A stretch of DNA of 64,000 nt from CAVVIH01 sp963748295 (GTDB lineage Bacteria > Acidobacteriota > Vicinamibacteria > Vicinamibacterales > 2-12-FULL-66-21), in assembly GCA_963748295.1 (NCBI GenBank), contig CAVVIH010000006.1, positions 682,001 through 746,000 on the forward strand. Reading direction: 5' to 3'. Position 1 is the stretch's first letter. Each line of letters starts with the position of its first letter. Positions 42,173-53,828 of this stretch are shown one piece after another. Under the pieces are notes generated by a model, which saw nothing but the letters and a program-made list of their open reading frames with translations, was not told the DNA's origin and searched no databases. The position numbers and the translations under genes were made by a program.

Positions 42173-44557
42173 ATGCCCCATCGCACGCCATTTCTCGCGC
42201 TCCTGATCGCACTCGCACACGCCACGATCGCGCTGGGGCAGCTCCCGCCGGTGCCGGCCCTGCCGACGCAGGTGCCTGCCGTGCCGCAGATACCCGCCGC
42301 GCCGGCGCCGCAGGTGCCGGCTGGTGGCGACGACATCGGCGGCTGCCGCGCGAGCAAGTACGCCAGCATCTCCTACCAGCGAGGGCCGATTGAAACGCCT
42401 GAAGGCACGAAAGAAGTCCGCAGCCTTCTGATCAAAGAGGTGCGCGTCGACTGCGACCAGATGCAGTTCTTCGCCGACGAGGCGCAGATCTTCCACGGCC
42501 AGGGGCGCGTCACCGCTCGCGGGAACGTGCTGTTCATCTCCGGCGGCCACCGGATCACGGCGGAACGGATGGACTTCGACTACCGGGCCCGCACCGGCAC
42601 CTTCTACGACGCCCACGGGATCGTGTCGCTCGGCGACCGCGCCGATCGGAGCCTCTTCGGCACGCAGGAACCCGACGCGATGTTCTGGGGACAGGAAGTT
42701 CAGAAGGTCGGGCCGCGCGAATACAAGATCAAGAACGGCGGCTTCACGACCTGCGTGCAGCCGACGCCTCGCTGGGCGATCGGATCGAGCACGGTCAAGC
42801 TCGTGCTCGACGACTACGCGCTGATGACCAACTCCGTGTTCAAGGTCAAAGGCGTGCCGCTGATGTATCTGCCGGCGTTCTACTACCCGATTCAGGAGGA
42901 CGATCGCGCCACCGGCTTTCTCATTCCGATTTACGGCAATTCCAGGATCAAGGGCCAATCGCTGTCGATCCCGTTTTTCTGGGCGCTCGGCCGCAGCCAT
43001 GACGCGCTGTTCTCCTACGATTGGCTGTCGAAGGCGGGCTACGGCTACGGCGGCAAATACCGCTATCAGCTGGGCGGCGGCTCGGCAGGCAACCTCGACA
43101 CGTATTTCCTGAACGAGAAAGAGCGGATCGAGACGGACAGCGGCGGCGTGCAGCACACCGAGCCGGCGAGCCGCAGCTACACGCTTACGGGCGGCATGAC
43201 CCAGAACCTCGGCGGCGGCCTCCGGGCGCGCGCGAACGCGAACTACTTCTCGGACATCCGCTCGCAGCAGCGCTATCAACAGAACGTTTATCGCGCCACC
43301 AGCCGCAACAGCCAGTTCGGCGGCAACATCAGCGGCAACTGGGCCGAGTACGTGTTGAGCACCACGCTCGACCGCAACGACATCTACTATCCGGACGGCA
43401 CCATCACGACCAACGGCGGTCTGCCGCGGGTCTCGCTCAACCGGGGCGAGCGTCCGATCGGGAGGTCGCGGATGTATTTCGGCGCCACCGGCGAATACAT
43501 CACGTTCCTGCGCAGCACGTCGCGCGACGACGAGACGCTCAGCGATCAGGGGCTGACGAAGATGGAGTTCAGCCCGACGCTGCGGATCCCGTTCACGAAG
43601 TGGCCGTTCTTCACGGTCAACTCGAGCGTCTCGTGGCGCGCCACTTACTGGACCGAGAGCCTCGATGAGGTCGGACGGCAGGTCGACAGCGGGCTGGGCC
43701 GGCAGTACGTCGATCTGACCGCGCGGATTGTCGGGCCGGTGTTTCACCGCATCTTCGACCGCCCGAACAGCGGCTACGCGACCAAGCTCAAACACGTCGT
43801 CGAGCCGACGGTGGTCGTCCAGCGCATCAGCGCGGTCGACGAGTTCGATCGGATCGTCAAGCTCGAAGGCAGCGACTTCGTCGTCGGCAACGTGACGCGG
43901 TTCACTTATGGGTTGAACAACCGGCTCTACGCGAAAAAAGACGTGTCGCGGGAGATCCTGAGCGTGACGGTCGCGCAGACGTATTACAGCGACGAGAACG
44001 CGGCGCAGTACAATCGCAACTATCAGAGCAGCTTCAGCGGCACGGCCCCGACCAAGTACTCGCCGGTTGCGCTGGCGGTGCGGTCGTCGCCGACCGAGCG
44101 GATTCAGGGCGAATTCAGGACCGAATGGGACCACTCGGTCAACGCGTTCCGGAAATACGAGGCGACCGGCCTGGTCAACAGCAGCCGCCTGCTGCTCGCG
44201 GCGGGATGGAGCCACCGGCGGTTCATCGAGGATCTGCCCGGGTTCGACGATCCGAACCGCGCGGATCATTACCTGAACGCGTCGGCGACCGTGCGCACGG
44301 CCCGGAACAAGGTCGGCGGCATCTACTCGTTCAATTACGACCTGCTCCGCGACAACTTCCTCCAGCAGCGGTACCTCGCGTATTACAATGCGCAGTGCTG
44401 CGGCTTCAGCGTCGAGTACCAGACGTTCGCCTTCAACGGCGGGTTCGGTGCGGTCGGCGTGACGAAGGACCGCCGCTTCAATATCTCGTTTTCACTCGCG
44501 GGAATCGGCAGCTTCTCGAACGCCCTCGGCGCTCTCGCGGGATCGCCGGGCCGTTGA
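42173..44557 (+). CDS. lptD: LPS-assembly protein LptD
   Basis: Outer-membrane beta-barrel that inserts lipopolysaccharide into the outer leaflet. It has 794 residues. A signal peptide (MPHRTPFLALLIALAHATIALG) and a Pro-rich stretch precede an OstA/LptA-type beta-taco domain (KEVRVDCDQMQFFADEAQIFHGQGRVTARGNVLFISGGHRITAERMDFDYRARTG). The C-terminal barrel has alternating aromatic strands. The LptD hallmark VKGVPLMYLPAFYYPI is present. The start at 42173 is chosen for the signal peptide; an in-frame GTG at 42134 inside folC is less likely. Its presence shows that the cell makes LPS or an equivalent, consistent with the nucleotide-sugar genes that follow. Confidence 0.93.
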   Translation: MPHRTPFLALLIALAHATIALGQLPPVPALPTQVPAVPQIPAAPAPQVPAGGDDIGGCRASKYASISYQRGPIETPEGTKEVRSLLIKEVRVDCDQMQFFADEAQIFHGQGRVTARGNVLFISGGHRITAERMDFDYRARTGTFYDAHGIVSLGDRADRSLFGTQEPDAMFWGQEVQKVGPREYKIKNGGFTTCVQPTPRWAIGSSTVKLVLDDYALMTNSVFKVKGVPLMYLPAFYYPIQEDDRATGFLIPIYGNSRIKGQSLSIPFFWALGRSHDALFSYDWLSKAGYGYGGKYRYQLGGGSAGNLDTYFLNEKERIETDSGGVQHTEPASRSYTLTGGMTQNLGGGLRARANANYFSDIRSQQRYQQNVYRATSRNSQFGGNISGNWAEYVLSTTLDRNDIYYPDGTITTNGGLPRVSLNRGERPIGRSRMYFGATGEYITFLRSTSRDDETLSDQGLTKMEFSPTLRIPFTKWPFFTVNSSVSWRATYWTESLDEVGRQVDSGLGRQYVDLTARIVGPVFHRIFDRPNSGYATKLKHVVEPTVVVQRISAVDEFDRIVKLEGSDFVVGNVTRFTYGLNNRLYAKKDVSREILSVTVAQTYYSDENAAQYNRNYQSSFSGTAPTKYSPVALAVRSSPTERIQGEFRTEWDHSVNAFRKYEATGLVNSSRLLLAAGWSHRRFIEDLPGFDDPNRADHYLNASATVRTARNKVGGIYSFNYDLLRDNFLQQRYLAYYNAQCCGFSVEYQTFAFNGGFGAVGVTKDRRFNISFSLAGIGSFSNALGALAGSPGR

Positions 44558-44576
44558 TCATCGATCAGTTAACTGG

Positions 44577-45644
44577 ATGAAAGGTCTCATTCTGAGCGGC
44601 GGGCGCGGAACGCGCCTGCGGCCACTGACGTACACGAGCGCCAAGCAGCTGGTGCCCGTCGCCAACAAGCCGGTCCTCTTCTACGGCATCGAGGCGATGG
44701 CGGCCGCCGGCATCCGCGACATCGGCATCGTCGTCGGCGACACGCAGGCCGAGATCCGGGCGGCCGTCGGCGACGGCTCGGCCTGGGGCGTCCGGGTCCA
44801 GTACATCGAGCAGGATGCGCCTCGCGGGCTGGCGCACGCGGTGCTCATCAGCGAGCCGTTCATCGGCCAGGACCCGTTCGTGATGTATCTCGGTGACAAC
44901 CTGCTGAATCGGGGCATCACCGGCTTCGTCGAGGAATTCGCCCGCGAGCGTCCAGCCGCCCAGATCCTGCTGGCGCGGGTGCCTGATCCGCAGATGTTCG
45001 GCGTCGCCGAGCTGCAGGACGGCCGTGTCGTCAGGCTGGTCGAGAAACCGAAGGAGCCGAAAAGCGACCTGGCGCTGGTGGGCGTCTACATGTTCTCGCC
45101 GGCGGTGTTCCAGTCGGTGAAGCGCATCAAGCCGAGCTTCCGCAACGAGCTGGAGATCACCGACGCCATCCAGGACCTGATCGATCAGGGGCTCGACGTC
45201 AGGCCGCACATCGTCGACGGCTGGTGGAAGGACACCGGCAAGCTCGAGGACATGCTCGAGGCGAACCGGCTGATCCTCGACACCATCGAGCGGCGCATCG
45301 ACGGGAGCTGCGACGCCGCGTCGCGGGTGGAAGGCAAGGTGATCATCGAGGAGGGCGCGGTGATCGAAGCCTCAATCGTGCGCGGACCGGTGATCATCGG
45401 CAAGCGCGCGCGGATCGTCCACGCCTTCGTCGGGCCGTTCACCTCGATCATGAACGACGTGGAGATTCGCGACTCCGAGATCGAGCACAGCATCGTGCTC
45501 GAAGGCAGCTCGATCAGCAACCTCGCGAGCCGGGTCGAGGACAGCCTGATTGGCAAGAACGTGCGGATCCATCGAGCGCCGATGAAGCCGAGCGCCTACC
45601 GCTTCATGCTCGGCGACAATTCGGAGATCGGTATTCGATGGTAG
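44577..45644 (+). CDS. Glucose-1-phosphate thymidylyltransferase, long form
   Basis: Activates glucose-1-phosphate (or a related sugar phosphate) to dTDP-glucose; 355 residues. The nucleotidyltransferase domain has MKGLILSGGRGTRLRPLTYTSAKQLVPVANKPVLFY and GVAELQDGRVVRLVEKPKEPKSDLALVGVYMFSP. The C-terminal ~110 residues form a left-handed beta-helix (VEGKVIIEEGAVIEASIVRGPVIIGKRARIVHAFVGPFTSI). Short RmlA enzymes lack this helix, so this is the long (RmlA2-like) group seen in bacteria and archaea. It begins 19 nt after lptD. Its stop codon abuts a heptamer array. Confidence 0.9.
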   Translation: MKGLILSGGRGTRLRPLTYTSAKQLVPVANKPVLFYGIEAMAAAGIRDIGIVVGDTQAEIRAAVGDGSAWGVRVQYIEQDAPRGLAHAVLISEPFIGQDPFVMYLGDNLLNRGITGFVEEFARERPAAQILLARVPDPQMFGVAELQDGRVVRLVEKPKEPKSDLALVGVYMFSPAVFQSVKRIKPSFRNELEITDAIQDLIDQGLDVRPHIVDGWWKDTGKLEDMLEANRLILDTIERRIDGSCDAASRVEGKVIIEEGAVIEASIVRGPVIIGKRARIVHAFVGPFTSIMNDVEIRDSEIEHSIVLEGSSISNLASRVEDSLIGKNVRIHRAPMKPSAYRFMLGDNSEIGIRW

Positions 45645-45700
45645 GCGCTGGGCGTTCGGCGCTGGGCGCTGTGGGATTTGGGATTTGCGGATTTGGGAGC
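45644..45700. repeat. Intergenic heptamer array with two different units (GGCGCTG and GGGATTT)
   Basis: GGCGCTG, GGCGTTC, GGCGCTG and GGCGCTG run in exact 7-bp phase from 45644. They are followed by GGGATTT, GGGATTT and a GCGGATTT variant. The first base is the last base of the upstream stop codon. Two heptamer types fused in one array is unusual within the set. The array lies just before the rfbC GTG at 45710. Confidence 0.85.
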
Positions 45701-45709
45701 TAAGCGTCC

Positions 45710-46204
45710 GTGGCCATCGATTTGAAGCACGCCGCCGTCACCCGTGAGCCGATCGCCGGCGTCAAGGTGAAGCCGCTCCGCATCATTCCCGACGAGCGCG
45801 GCTGGCTGATGGAGGTCCTCCGGGCCGACGAACCGGAGCTGTTCACGAAGTTCGGGCAGGTCTACGTGTCGGCGACGTATCCGGGCGTGGTCAAGGCCTG
45901 GCACTTTCATCGCCGGCAGATCGACAACTTCGCGTGCGTCGCCGGCATGGTGAAGCTCGTGCTCGTGGATACGCGCGACGATTCTCCGACCCGCGGACGG
46001 ATCAACGAATTCTTCGTCGGCACGCAGAATCCCGTGCTCGTGCAGGTGCCGAACCTCGTGTATCACGGGTGGAAGTGCATCAGCGTCGAGCCGTCGCTCG
46101 TGCTGAACGTGCCCGACGAGCCGTACGATTACTCGGATCCGGACGAGCACCGCCTCGAGCCGCACGGGACGCTGCCCTACGACTGGGCCAGGAAAGATGG
46201 TTAA
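45710..46204 (+). CDS. dTDP-4-dehydrorhamnose 3,5-epimerase family protein
   Basis: RmlC-type cupin, 164 residues, expected to epimerise a dTDP-4-keto-6-deoxyhexose. Recognisable parts are VKVKPLRIIPDERGWLMEVLRADEPELFTKFGQVYVSATYPGVVKAWHFHRRQIDNFACVAGMVKLVLVDTRDDSPTRG. The conserved His of the RGLHYQ motif is kept as KAWHFH. It is shorter and more divergent than canonical RmlC, so the exact substrate is uncertain. The start is GTG. The stop overlaps rfbB by 8 nt, placing it firmly in the nucleotide-sugar operon. Confidence 0.85.
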   Translation: MAIDLKHAAVTREPIAGVKVKPLRIIPDERGWLMEVLRADEPELFTKFGQVYVSATYPGVVKAWHFHRRQIDNFACVAGMVKLVLVDTRDDSPTRGRINEFFVGTQNPVLVQVPNLVYHGWKCISVEPSLVLNVPDEPYDYSDPDEHRLEPHGTLPYDWARKDG

Positions 46205-47211
46205 CGTCCTCGTCACCGGCGGCGCCGGCTTCATCGGATCCAACTTCGTCCGGCACGCGCTGGCGGCGCACGGCGACTGGAAGGTGACGACGCTCGACAA
46301 GCTCACCTACGCGGGGCGGCTCGAAAACCTCGAGGGCGTGCTGGATCATCCGCGTCATGAGTTCGTGAAGGGCGACGTGGCCGATCCGTCGGTTGCGGCG
46401 CCGCTCGTCACGGCGTCCGATATCGTCGTGCACTTCGCGGCGGAAACGCACGTCGATCGCTCCATCCTGGCGGCCGGCGATTTCATCACCACCGACGTCT
46501 TCGGCACGTTCGTCCTGCTCGAGGCCGCCCGTTCGGCAAAACAGCTGCGCCGCTTCGTGCAGATATCGACCGACGAGGTCTACGGCAGCGTTCCGCAAGG
46601 ATCGAGCCGCGAGACCGACGAGCTGCGTCCGCGAAATCCGTATGCCGCGAGCAAGGCCGGCGCCGATCGGCTCGCCTACAGCTACTGGGCCACCTATCAG
46701 GTGCCGGTCGTCATCACGCGGGCCTCGAACAACTACGGCCCGTATCAGTTTCCCGAAAAGATCATTCCGCTGTTCGTGACCAACGCCTTCGACGACATCC
46801 CGGTGCCGCTATACGGCGACGGGCTGAACGAGCGCGACTGGCTGCACGTGTCCGATCACTGCCACGCGATCGACGTCGTCATCGAGCGCAGGCGTCGCCG
46901 GCGAGGTCTACAACATCGGCGGCGGCAACCACATCGCGAACGCCGACCTGACGCGCCGGATCCTCCAGCTGGCGGGAAAGCCCGAGTCCCTGATCCGCCA
47001 CGTGGCCGATCGTCCGGGACACGATCGACGCTATGCGCTCGACATCGACAAGATGCGCGGTCTCGGCTGGAGCCCGCGGGTGGATTTCGAGCAGGGACTG
47101 ACCGGCACGGTGGAGTGGTACCGCCAGAACGAGTGGTGGTGGCGTCCCATCAAGCAGGAAGATCCCGCCTTCAAGGCGTACTACGAAGCCCAGTACGGCC
47201 GGCGGAGCTGA
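46197..47211 (+). CDS. rfbB: dTDP-glucose 4,6-dehydratase (single-base frameshift)
   Basis: Short-chain dehydrogenase of the RmlB group that turns dTDP-glucose into dTDP-4-keto-6-deoxyglucose; about 337 residues after correction. The Rossmann start MVNVLVTGGAGFIGSNFVRHAL, the catalytic YAASKAGADRL (YxxxK) and the RmlB-specific STDEVYGS, YGPYQFPEK and ERDWLHVSDHCHAIDVVIE are intact. At 46886-46890 one extra base shifts the frame. The proper C-terminus (YNIGGGNHIANADLTRRILQL...RRYALDIDKMRGLGWSPRVDF) continues in another frame to a TGA at 47209. The raw reading frame instead runs on to 48155, fusing two genes artificially. Confidence 0.9.
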
Positions 47212-47221
47212 CGTCCGCACC

Positions 47222-48155
47222 GTGGCGCGCGTCTCTCTCGTTACCGGCGCGGCAGGGTTCGCCGGCAGCCATCTCGTCGAGCATCTCCTCGAACATGACG
47301 CCGAAGTCGCGGCGTGGTCGAACCCGTCGGGCCGGACCGCTCCCGCCGAGGATTCCCGCGTCCGATGGCGCGCGGTCGACCTGCTCGATCGCGACGCCGT
47401 CGCGCGCGAGATCGCGGCGCTCCGGCCCGGTGCGGTGTACCACCTCGCGGGCCTCGCCGACGTCGCCGCCTCGTGGACGAAGCCCGAGCGCTCGCTGCGT
47501 CTCAACGCGCTCGGCACGAGCCACCTGCTCGACGCCGTCGCCAAGGCCGGTCTCGACTGTCCCGTTCTCGTCACCGGCTCGGCGCTTGTGTACGAGCAGT
47601 CCGCCGAATGCGATCGCGGAGGACTCGCCGATCGGTCCGTCAAGTCCATACGGGCTCAGCAAGCTCGCTCAGGAGATGCTGGCCGTGAGCGCGGCGCTGC
47701 CGCGCGTGCTGATCGCGCGCCCCTTCAATCACGCCGGTCCGCGGCAGTCCGATGCCTATGTCACATCATCGTTTGCGAGGCAGATTGCGGAGGCGGAAGC
47801 CGGCCGCCGCGAGCCGGTGCTGCGAGTCGGCAATCTGGAGAGCCGCCGTGACATCACCGACGTGCGCGATACCGTCCGCGCGTATCACGCGATGATGGAA
47901 CGCGGAACGGCGCGCCGCCCCTACAACGTCTGTTCGGGCATCGCATATCTCGTCCGCGACCTGCTGGATTCGCTGATCGCGCTCGCGCGCATCCCGGTCC
48001 GCGTCGAAAGCGATCCCGCTCGGATGCGGCCTTCCGACAATCCGGTGGTGCTCGGCGACAACTCTCGCATTCGAAGCGAGGTTGGATGGAGTCCCCGAAT
48101 CGGGATGGAACAGACCCTCCGCGATCTGCTGGCCTACTGGCGCCTCCACGCTTGA
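47222..48155 (+). CDS. NAD-dependent epimerase/dehydratase, GDP-6-deoxymannose reductase-like (single-base frameshift)
   Basis: Extended short-chain dehydrogenase, about 310 residues after correction. The GTG start gives ARVSLVTGAAGFAGSHLVEHLLEH, the NAD-binding glycine motif. The second half (SSPYGLSKLAQEMLAVSAALPRVLIARPFNHAGPRQSDAYVTSSFARQIAEAEAGRREPVLRVGNLESRRDITDVRDTVRAYHAMMERG) is very like GDP-6-deoxy-D-mannose reductase (Rmd). One extra C near 47601 splits the gene; removing it restores VYEQSPNAIAEDSPIGPSSPYGLSK. It follows rfbB by 10 nt in the place where RmlD often stands, so it may be the final keto-reductase of the 6-deoxysugar pathway. Confidence 0.85.
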
Positions 48156-48210
48156 CGCTGCCGGCGCCTTCCGGTAGTCTTGGCGAATATAAGGCGAAAG
48201 ACAACCGGAA

Positions 48211-49254
48211 ATGGCCGAACATCCCCTCCTTTTTGCTCTTCCGCACAAGCCGCCGACGACGCGGACGATTGCGCTGAGGATTCGGTCGGAAGGGGACGAG
48301 TCGGCGCTGGACGAGGCGCAGCGCAGAGCCGACGCGGCGCGGTATCAGGAAGTCACCTGCCGCTCCGCCTTGAATCGCGTGGAGGGGATGCCGTTCAACT
48401 GGACGCTGAACCCGTACCGCGGCTGCACGCACGCCTGCCACTACTGCTTCGCTCGCCGATACCAGACGCAATTCGAGCTCGGTCCGGGCGATCATTTTTC
48501 GTCGATCATTTTCGTCAAGCTGAACCTTCCTGACGTGCTCGCCCGCGAGGTAGACAAGCCGTCGTGGACGAGAGAGACCGTCGCGGTCGGCACGGCGACC
48601 GATCCCTATCAGCCGATTGAAGGCCACTACAAGCTGACGCGCCGATCGCTGGAGGTGCTGCTGAAATCGCGGACGCCGATCGGTCTCGTCACCAAAGGGC
48701 CGATGGTCGTCCGTGACGCCGATCTGCTCGCGGAGCTCGGAAAGGTCACGAGCTGCACGGTGTGCGTGAGCGTGCCGACCGTCGACGACGAGGCGTGGCG
48801 CGCGCTCGAGCCCGGCACCGCGCCGCCGCTGCAGCGGCTGAGGGCCGTGCGCCAGCTGCGCGAGGCAGGCGTCAACGCCGGCGTGCTGATGGCCCCGGTC
48901 GTTCCCGGCTTCACGACGCAGCCGGCCCGGCTCGAGGCCACCGTGCGCGCGATCGCCGATCACGGCGCCGCGTTCATGGGCAGCAACGTCCTGCACCTGA
49001 AAGGCGGCACGAAGGATCACTTCATGGAATTCCTGGCCAGGGAGTTCCCGCACATGCTCGAGGGCTACAACCGTCTCTATCCGCGAGCGTATGCGCCCTC
49101 GTCCTACGTCGCGGCCGTACGTGCCACGATCGACGGCCTGCAGAAGCGGTACGACGTGAACCGCCGCGCGATGAAAGTGGTGGAGTACCAAGACGCCGAA
49201 GCGCCTGCCGCCGAATCCGAGCAGCAGGCGTTCGGCTGGGAAGGCCCGCCCTGA
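48211..49254 (+). CDS. Radical SAM protein (SplB/Rv2578c-like)
   Basis: A 347-residue radical SAM enzyme of unknown substrate. The cluster motif is YRGCTHACHYCFAR (CxxxCxxC) near residue 75. It is preceded by NWTLNPYRGC and followed by GTATDPYQPIEGHYKLTRRSLEVLLK, both typical of the spore photoproduct lyase-like subgroup annotated as Rv2578c family. The C-terminal part has RAIADHGAAFMGSNVLHLKGGTKDHFMEFL. TATAAG lies 20 nt before the ATG. The gene is separated from the sugar operon by 55 nt and ends inside a 23-bp tandem repeat. Confidence 0.88.
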   Translation: MAEHPLLFALPHKPPTTRTIALRIRSEGDESALDEAQRRADAARYQEVTCRSALNRVEGMPFNWTLNPYRGCTHACHYCFARRYQTQFELGPGDHFSSIIFVKLNLPDVLAREVDKPSWTRETVAVGTATDPYQPIEGHYKLTRRSLEVLLKSRTPIGLVTKGPMVVRDADLLAELGKVTSCTVCVSVPTVDDEAWRALEPGTAPPLQRLRAVRQLREAGVNAGVLMAPVVPGFTTQPARLEATVRAIADHGAAFMGSNVLHLKGGTKDHFMEFLAREFPHMLEGYNRLYPRAYAPSSYVAAVRATIDGLQKRYDVNRRAMKVVEYQDAEAPAAESEQQAFGWEGPP

Positions 49255-49298
49255 GCGAGCCCAGCGAGTCGAAGGGAGCGAGCGCAGCGAGTCGAAGG
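49253..49298. repeat. Two tandem 23-bp repeats between convergent genes
   Basis: Two 23-bp units (49253-49275 and 49276-49298) differ at one base. Each begins GAGCGAGC and ends AGCGAGTCGAAGG. The first unit contains the stop codon of the radical SAM gene, and the second ends one base before the Clp stop codon on the other strand. Confidence 0.85.
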
Positions 49299-49299
49299 G

Positions 49300-51585
<2,286 letters not shown>

Positions 51586-51818
51586 GGCCGTCCCTCCGCC
51601 TTAGCGTCCCCCGGCTTCGGGCCCTGTGAAAACGCCACTCGAAGCCGCTGCCAACCGAAAGAGCAAATTGAGGGCCAGACTGAGCCGGCTCGAGTGACGG
51701 AGCTAACGGTCTGAAAACATTGAGGAAGGCGTGAATTCAACGAACCGGAGACGCACGGCCCGGCGCGGGAACTGCCCCGCGACGGGCGGTGGTCACACAC
51801 AAGGATGGCGCCGGTTGC

Positions 51819-52658
51819 TTACCGCGGACCGTGAAGCAGGGCCTGCACGCGGGCTTCCGTCGGCGGATGGGTGCTGAACAGGGAGGCCAGCCCCCCGCCC
51901 GAAAACGGCTTGATGATGAACATGTGCGCCGTTGCGGGGTTCGCGTCGAGCGGCACTTTCTTCGCGATTGCGTCGATCTTGCGGAGCGCCTCCGCCAGGC
52001 CGTACGGATTCCCGGTAATCTGAGCCGCACCCGCATCCGCGGCAAACTCGCGAGAGCGAGAGATTGCCATCTGGATCACCAGCGCGGCAATCGGAGCCAG
52101 CAGCATCGTCGCCAGCAAGGCGATTGGATTGCTCCCCTCGCGATCGTCGCTGCGGTGCCCGCCGAACATCCCGGCGTACATGGCCATGCGCGCGCCCATC
52201 ATGATGGCGGCCCCGATCGTGGCCGCAATCGAGCTAATCAGAATGTCGCGATGCTTCACGTGTGACAGCTCATGCGCCATCACCCCTTCGAGCTCCGATT
52301 CCGAGAGCACCTGCATGATCCCCTGCGTCGCGGCCACGACCGCGTGCTGCGGGTTGCGCCCGGTGGCGAATGCATTCGGCGACGCGTCCGGGATCACGTA
52401 GACCTTCGGCATCGGCAGGCCAGCCCGTTGCGCGAGCCGCTCGGTGATCCTATACAGAGGGTGCTCGGGACCCACCGGCTGCGCCCGATACATGCGCAGG
52501 ACAATCTTGTCCGAAAACCAGTACGATCCCAGGTTCATCACCGCGGCCAGGACGAAGGCGAGCATCATGCCGTTGGCGCCTCCGAGCATGTCGCCGATGA
52601 ACAGCAACAGGCCGCTGAGAGCGCCGAGCAGCAACGCCGTTTTCAAGCCGTTTGGCAT
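51819..52658 (-). CDS. htpX: Membrane zinc protease HtpX (M48 family)
   Basis: Inner-membrane metalloprotease for quality control of membrane proteins; 279 residues. Two N-terminal hydrophobic segments (TALLLGALSGLLLFIGDML, GMMLAFVLAAVMNLGSYWF) precede the zinc site VMAHELSHVKHRD (HExxH) near residue 130. Two further hydrophobic segments follow, then SRSREFAADAGAA, which supplies the third ligand Glu. The C-terminal STHPPTEARVQAL is typical of M48. It starts 4 nt after the M20 stop. TAGAAT lies 6 nt before the ATG, so an additional internal start of transcription is possible. Confidence 0.95.
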   Translation of the reverse strand: MPNGLKTALLLGALSGLLLFIGDMLGGANGMMLAFVLAAVMNLGSYWFSDKIVLRMYRAQPVGPEHPLYRITERLAQRAGLPMPKVYVIPDASPNAFATGRNPQHAVVAATQGIMQVLSESELEGVMAHELSHVKHRDILISSIAATIGAAIMMGARMAMYAGMFGGHRSDDREGSNPIALLATMLLAPIAALVIQMAISRSREFAADAGAAQITGNPYGLAEALRKIDAIAKKVPLDANPATAHMFIIKPFSGGGLASLFSTHPPTEARVQALLHGPR

Positions 52659-52662
52659 GTCT

Positions 52663-53814
52663 CTATTCTACCTCTGCGAGTTTGGTGAGGAACCGGGCCA
52701 GAAACGCCGCCCGCCAGGGCAGATCGTCGAGCTCCACGTGCTCGTGGACCGCGTGCGCACCATCCCCGCGCGGACCAAGTCCATCTAATGTTGGAACACC
52801 GAGCGCGGCGGTGAAATTCCCGTCCGACCCGCCGCCCGTCCCTCCCTCAGCCAGTTCGGCGCCGAGCTCCTTCGCGGCGCCGCGCGCTGTCTGAAAAAGA
52901 CGCGCGACGTGCTCGCCTCGTTCCAGCGGCGGCCGGCTGAAGCCGCCCTCCAGCTCGAGACGCGTTCCCGGCGTCTGCGCGCGAAGATCGCGCAGCGCCG
53001 CTTCCACCCGCGCCGCATCCGTCATCGTCCGCGCCCGCACGTCGATACTCGCCTGCGCGCGCTCGGGCACGACGTTTGTCCTCGTTCCTCCCGACACGAG
53101 GCCGACGTTGACGCTGATGCCGCGCTCGAGATCCTGCAGGCGATGGATCGCGGCAATCTGCAGCGCCATCTCGTGAATCGCGTTCGCCCCCTTGCCCGGA
53201 TCGATCCCCGCGTGCGCGGCGATCCCGTGCACCGTCAGCTCGAAATCGCCGCAGCCCTTGCGGCTGGTCTTGGCGGCGCCGCCCGGCAGCGACGGTTCGA
53301 GCACGAGCACCGCCTGGCTGCGCCGCGCTTCGTCCTCGATGATCGCGCGCGACGTGCCGCTGCCGACTTCCTCGTCGGTCGTCCACAACATGACGATGCG
53401 CGGCGCGTTCGTCGAGGCGATCTCACGAAGCGCGCGTGCCGCCAACATCGCCACCGCTATGCCTGCCTTCATGTCGAAGACGCCGGGGCCGTAAAGGCGG
53501 CCCTGTTCTTCCCGGAACGGCATCCGCTCGATCGAACCAATCGACCAGACCGTGTCGAAATGTCCGAGCAGCATGACCTGGCGTGCGCCGTCGCCGACCG
53601 TTGCGCGAAGGTGATCGCCGCGCGTGCGCTGCGCGAGCCGCTCGACGTTCGCGCCCACCGACGCCAGCCGCGCCGTCAGCTCGGCGCCGCAGCGGTCCAC
53701 GGCCGCCTTGTCGTCGCTCGGAGACTCGAGGCGGACGAGCGCGCCGATCGTCTCGAGAAGCCAGGGCTGCTGCGACTTGCACCAGCTCAGGAGATCGTTT
53801 TGAGTAGTAGTCAT
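52663..53814 (-). CDS. M20 family metallopeptidase (glutamate carboxypeptidase-like)
   Basis: Di-zinc exopeptidase of 383 residues, closest in pattern to the carboxypeptidase G2/CPDG group. Metal-site motifs are LLGHFDTVW, GPGVFDMKAGIAVAM, and WTTDEEVGSGTSR with the catalytic Glu pair. The dimerisation insert contains HGIAAHAGIDPGKGANAI. The final ligand His is in GAHAVHEHVEL. No signal peptide is seen. It precedes htpX by 4 nt, so the two are one transcript. The intergenic region upstream carries a heptamer array shared with the divergent gene at 53933. Confidence 0.9.
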   Translation of the reverse strand: MTTTQNDLLSWCKSQQPWLLETIGALVRLESPSDDKAAVDRCGAELTARLASVGANVERLAQRTRGDHLRATVGDGARQVMLLGHFDTVWSIGSIERMPFREEQGRLYGPGVFDMKAGIAVAMLAARALREIASTNAPRIVMLWTTDEEVGSGTSRAIIEDEARRSQAVLVLEPSLPGGAAKTSRKGCGDFELTVHGIAAHAGIDPGKGANAIHEMALQIAAIHRLQDLERGISVNVGLVSGGTRTNVVPERAQASIDVRARTMTDAARVEAALRDLRAQTPGTRLELEGGFSRPPLERGEHVARLFQTARGAAKELGAELAEGGTGGGSDGNFTAALGVPTLDGLGPRGDGAHAVHEHVELDDLPWRAAFLARFLTKLAEVE

Positions 53815-53828
53815 CTAGTGATAGTGAC

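Noticed and set aside
46197..48155. A single 652-residue open frame that looks like an epimerase-epimerase fusion
   Set aside because: It joins the first part of rfbB to the last part of the Rmd-like gene through nonsense Arg/Pro-rich sequence. Two single-base corrections give two normal-length enzymes.
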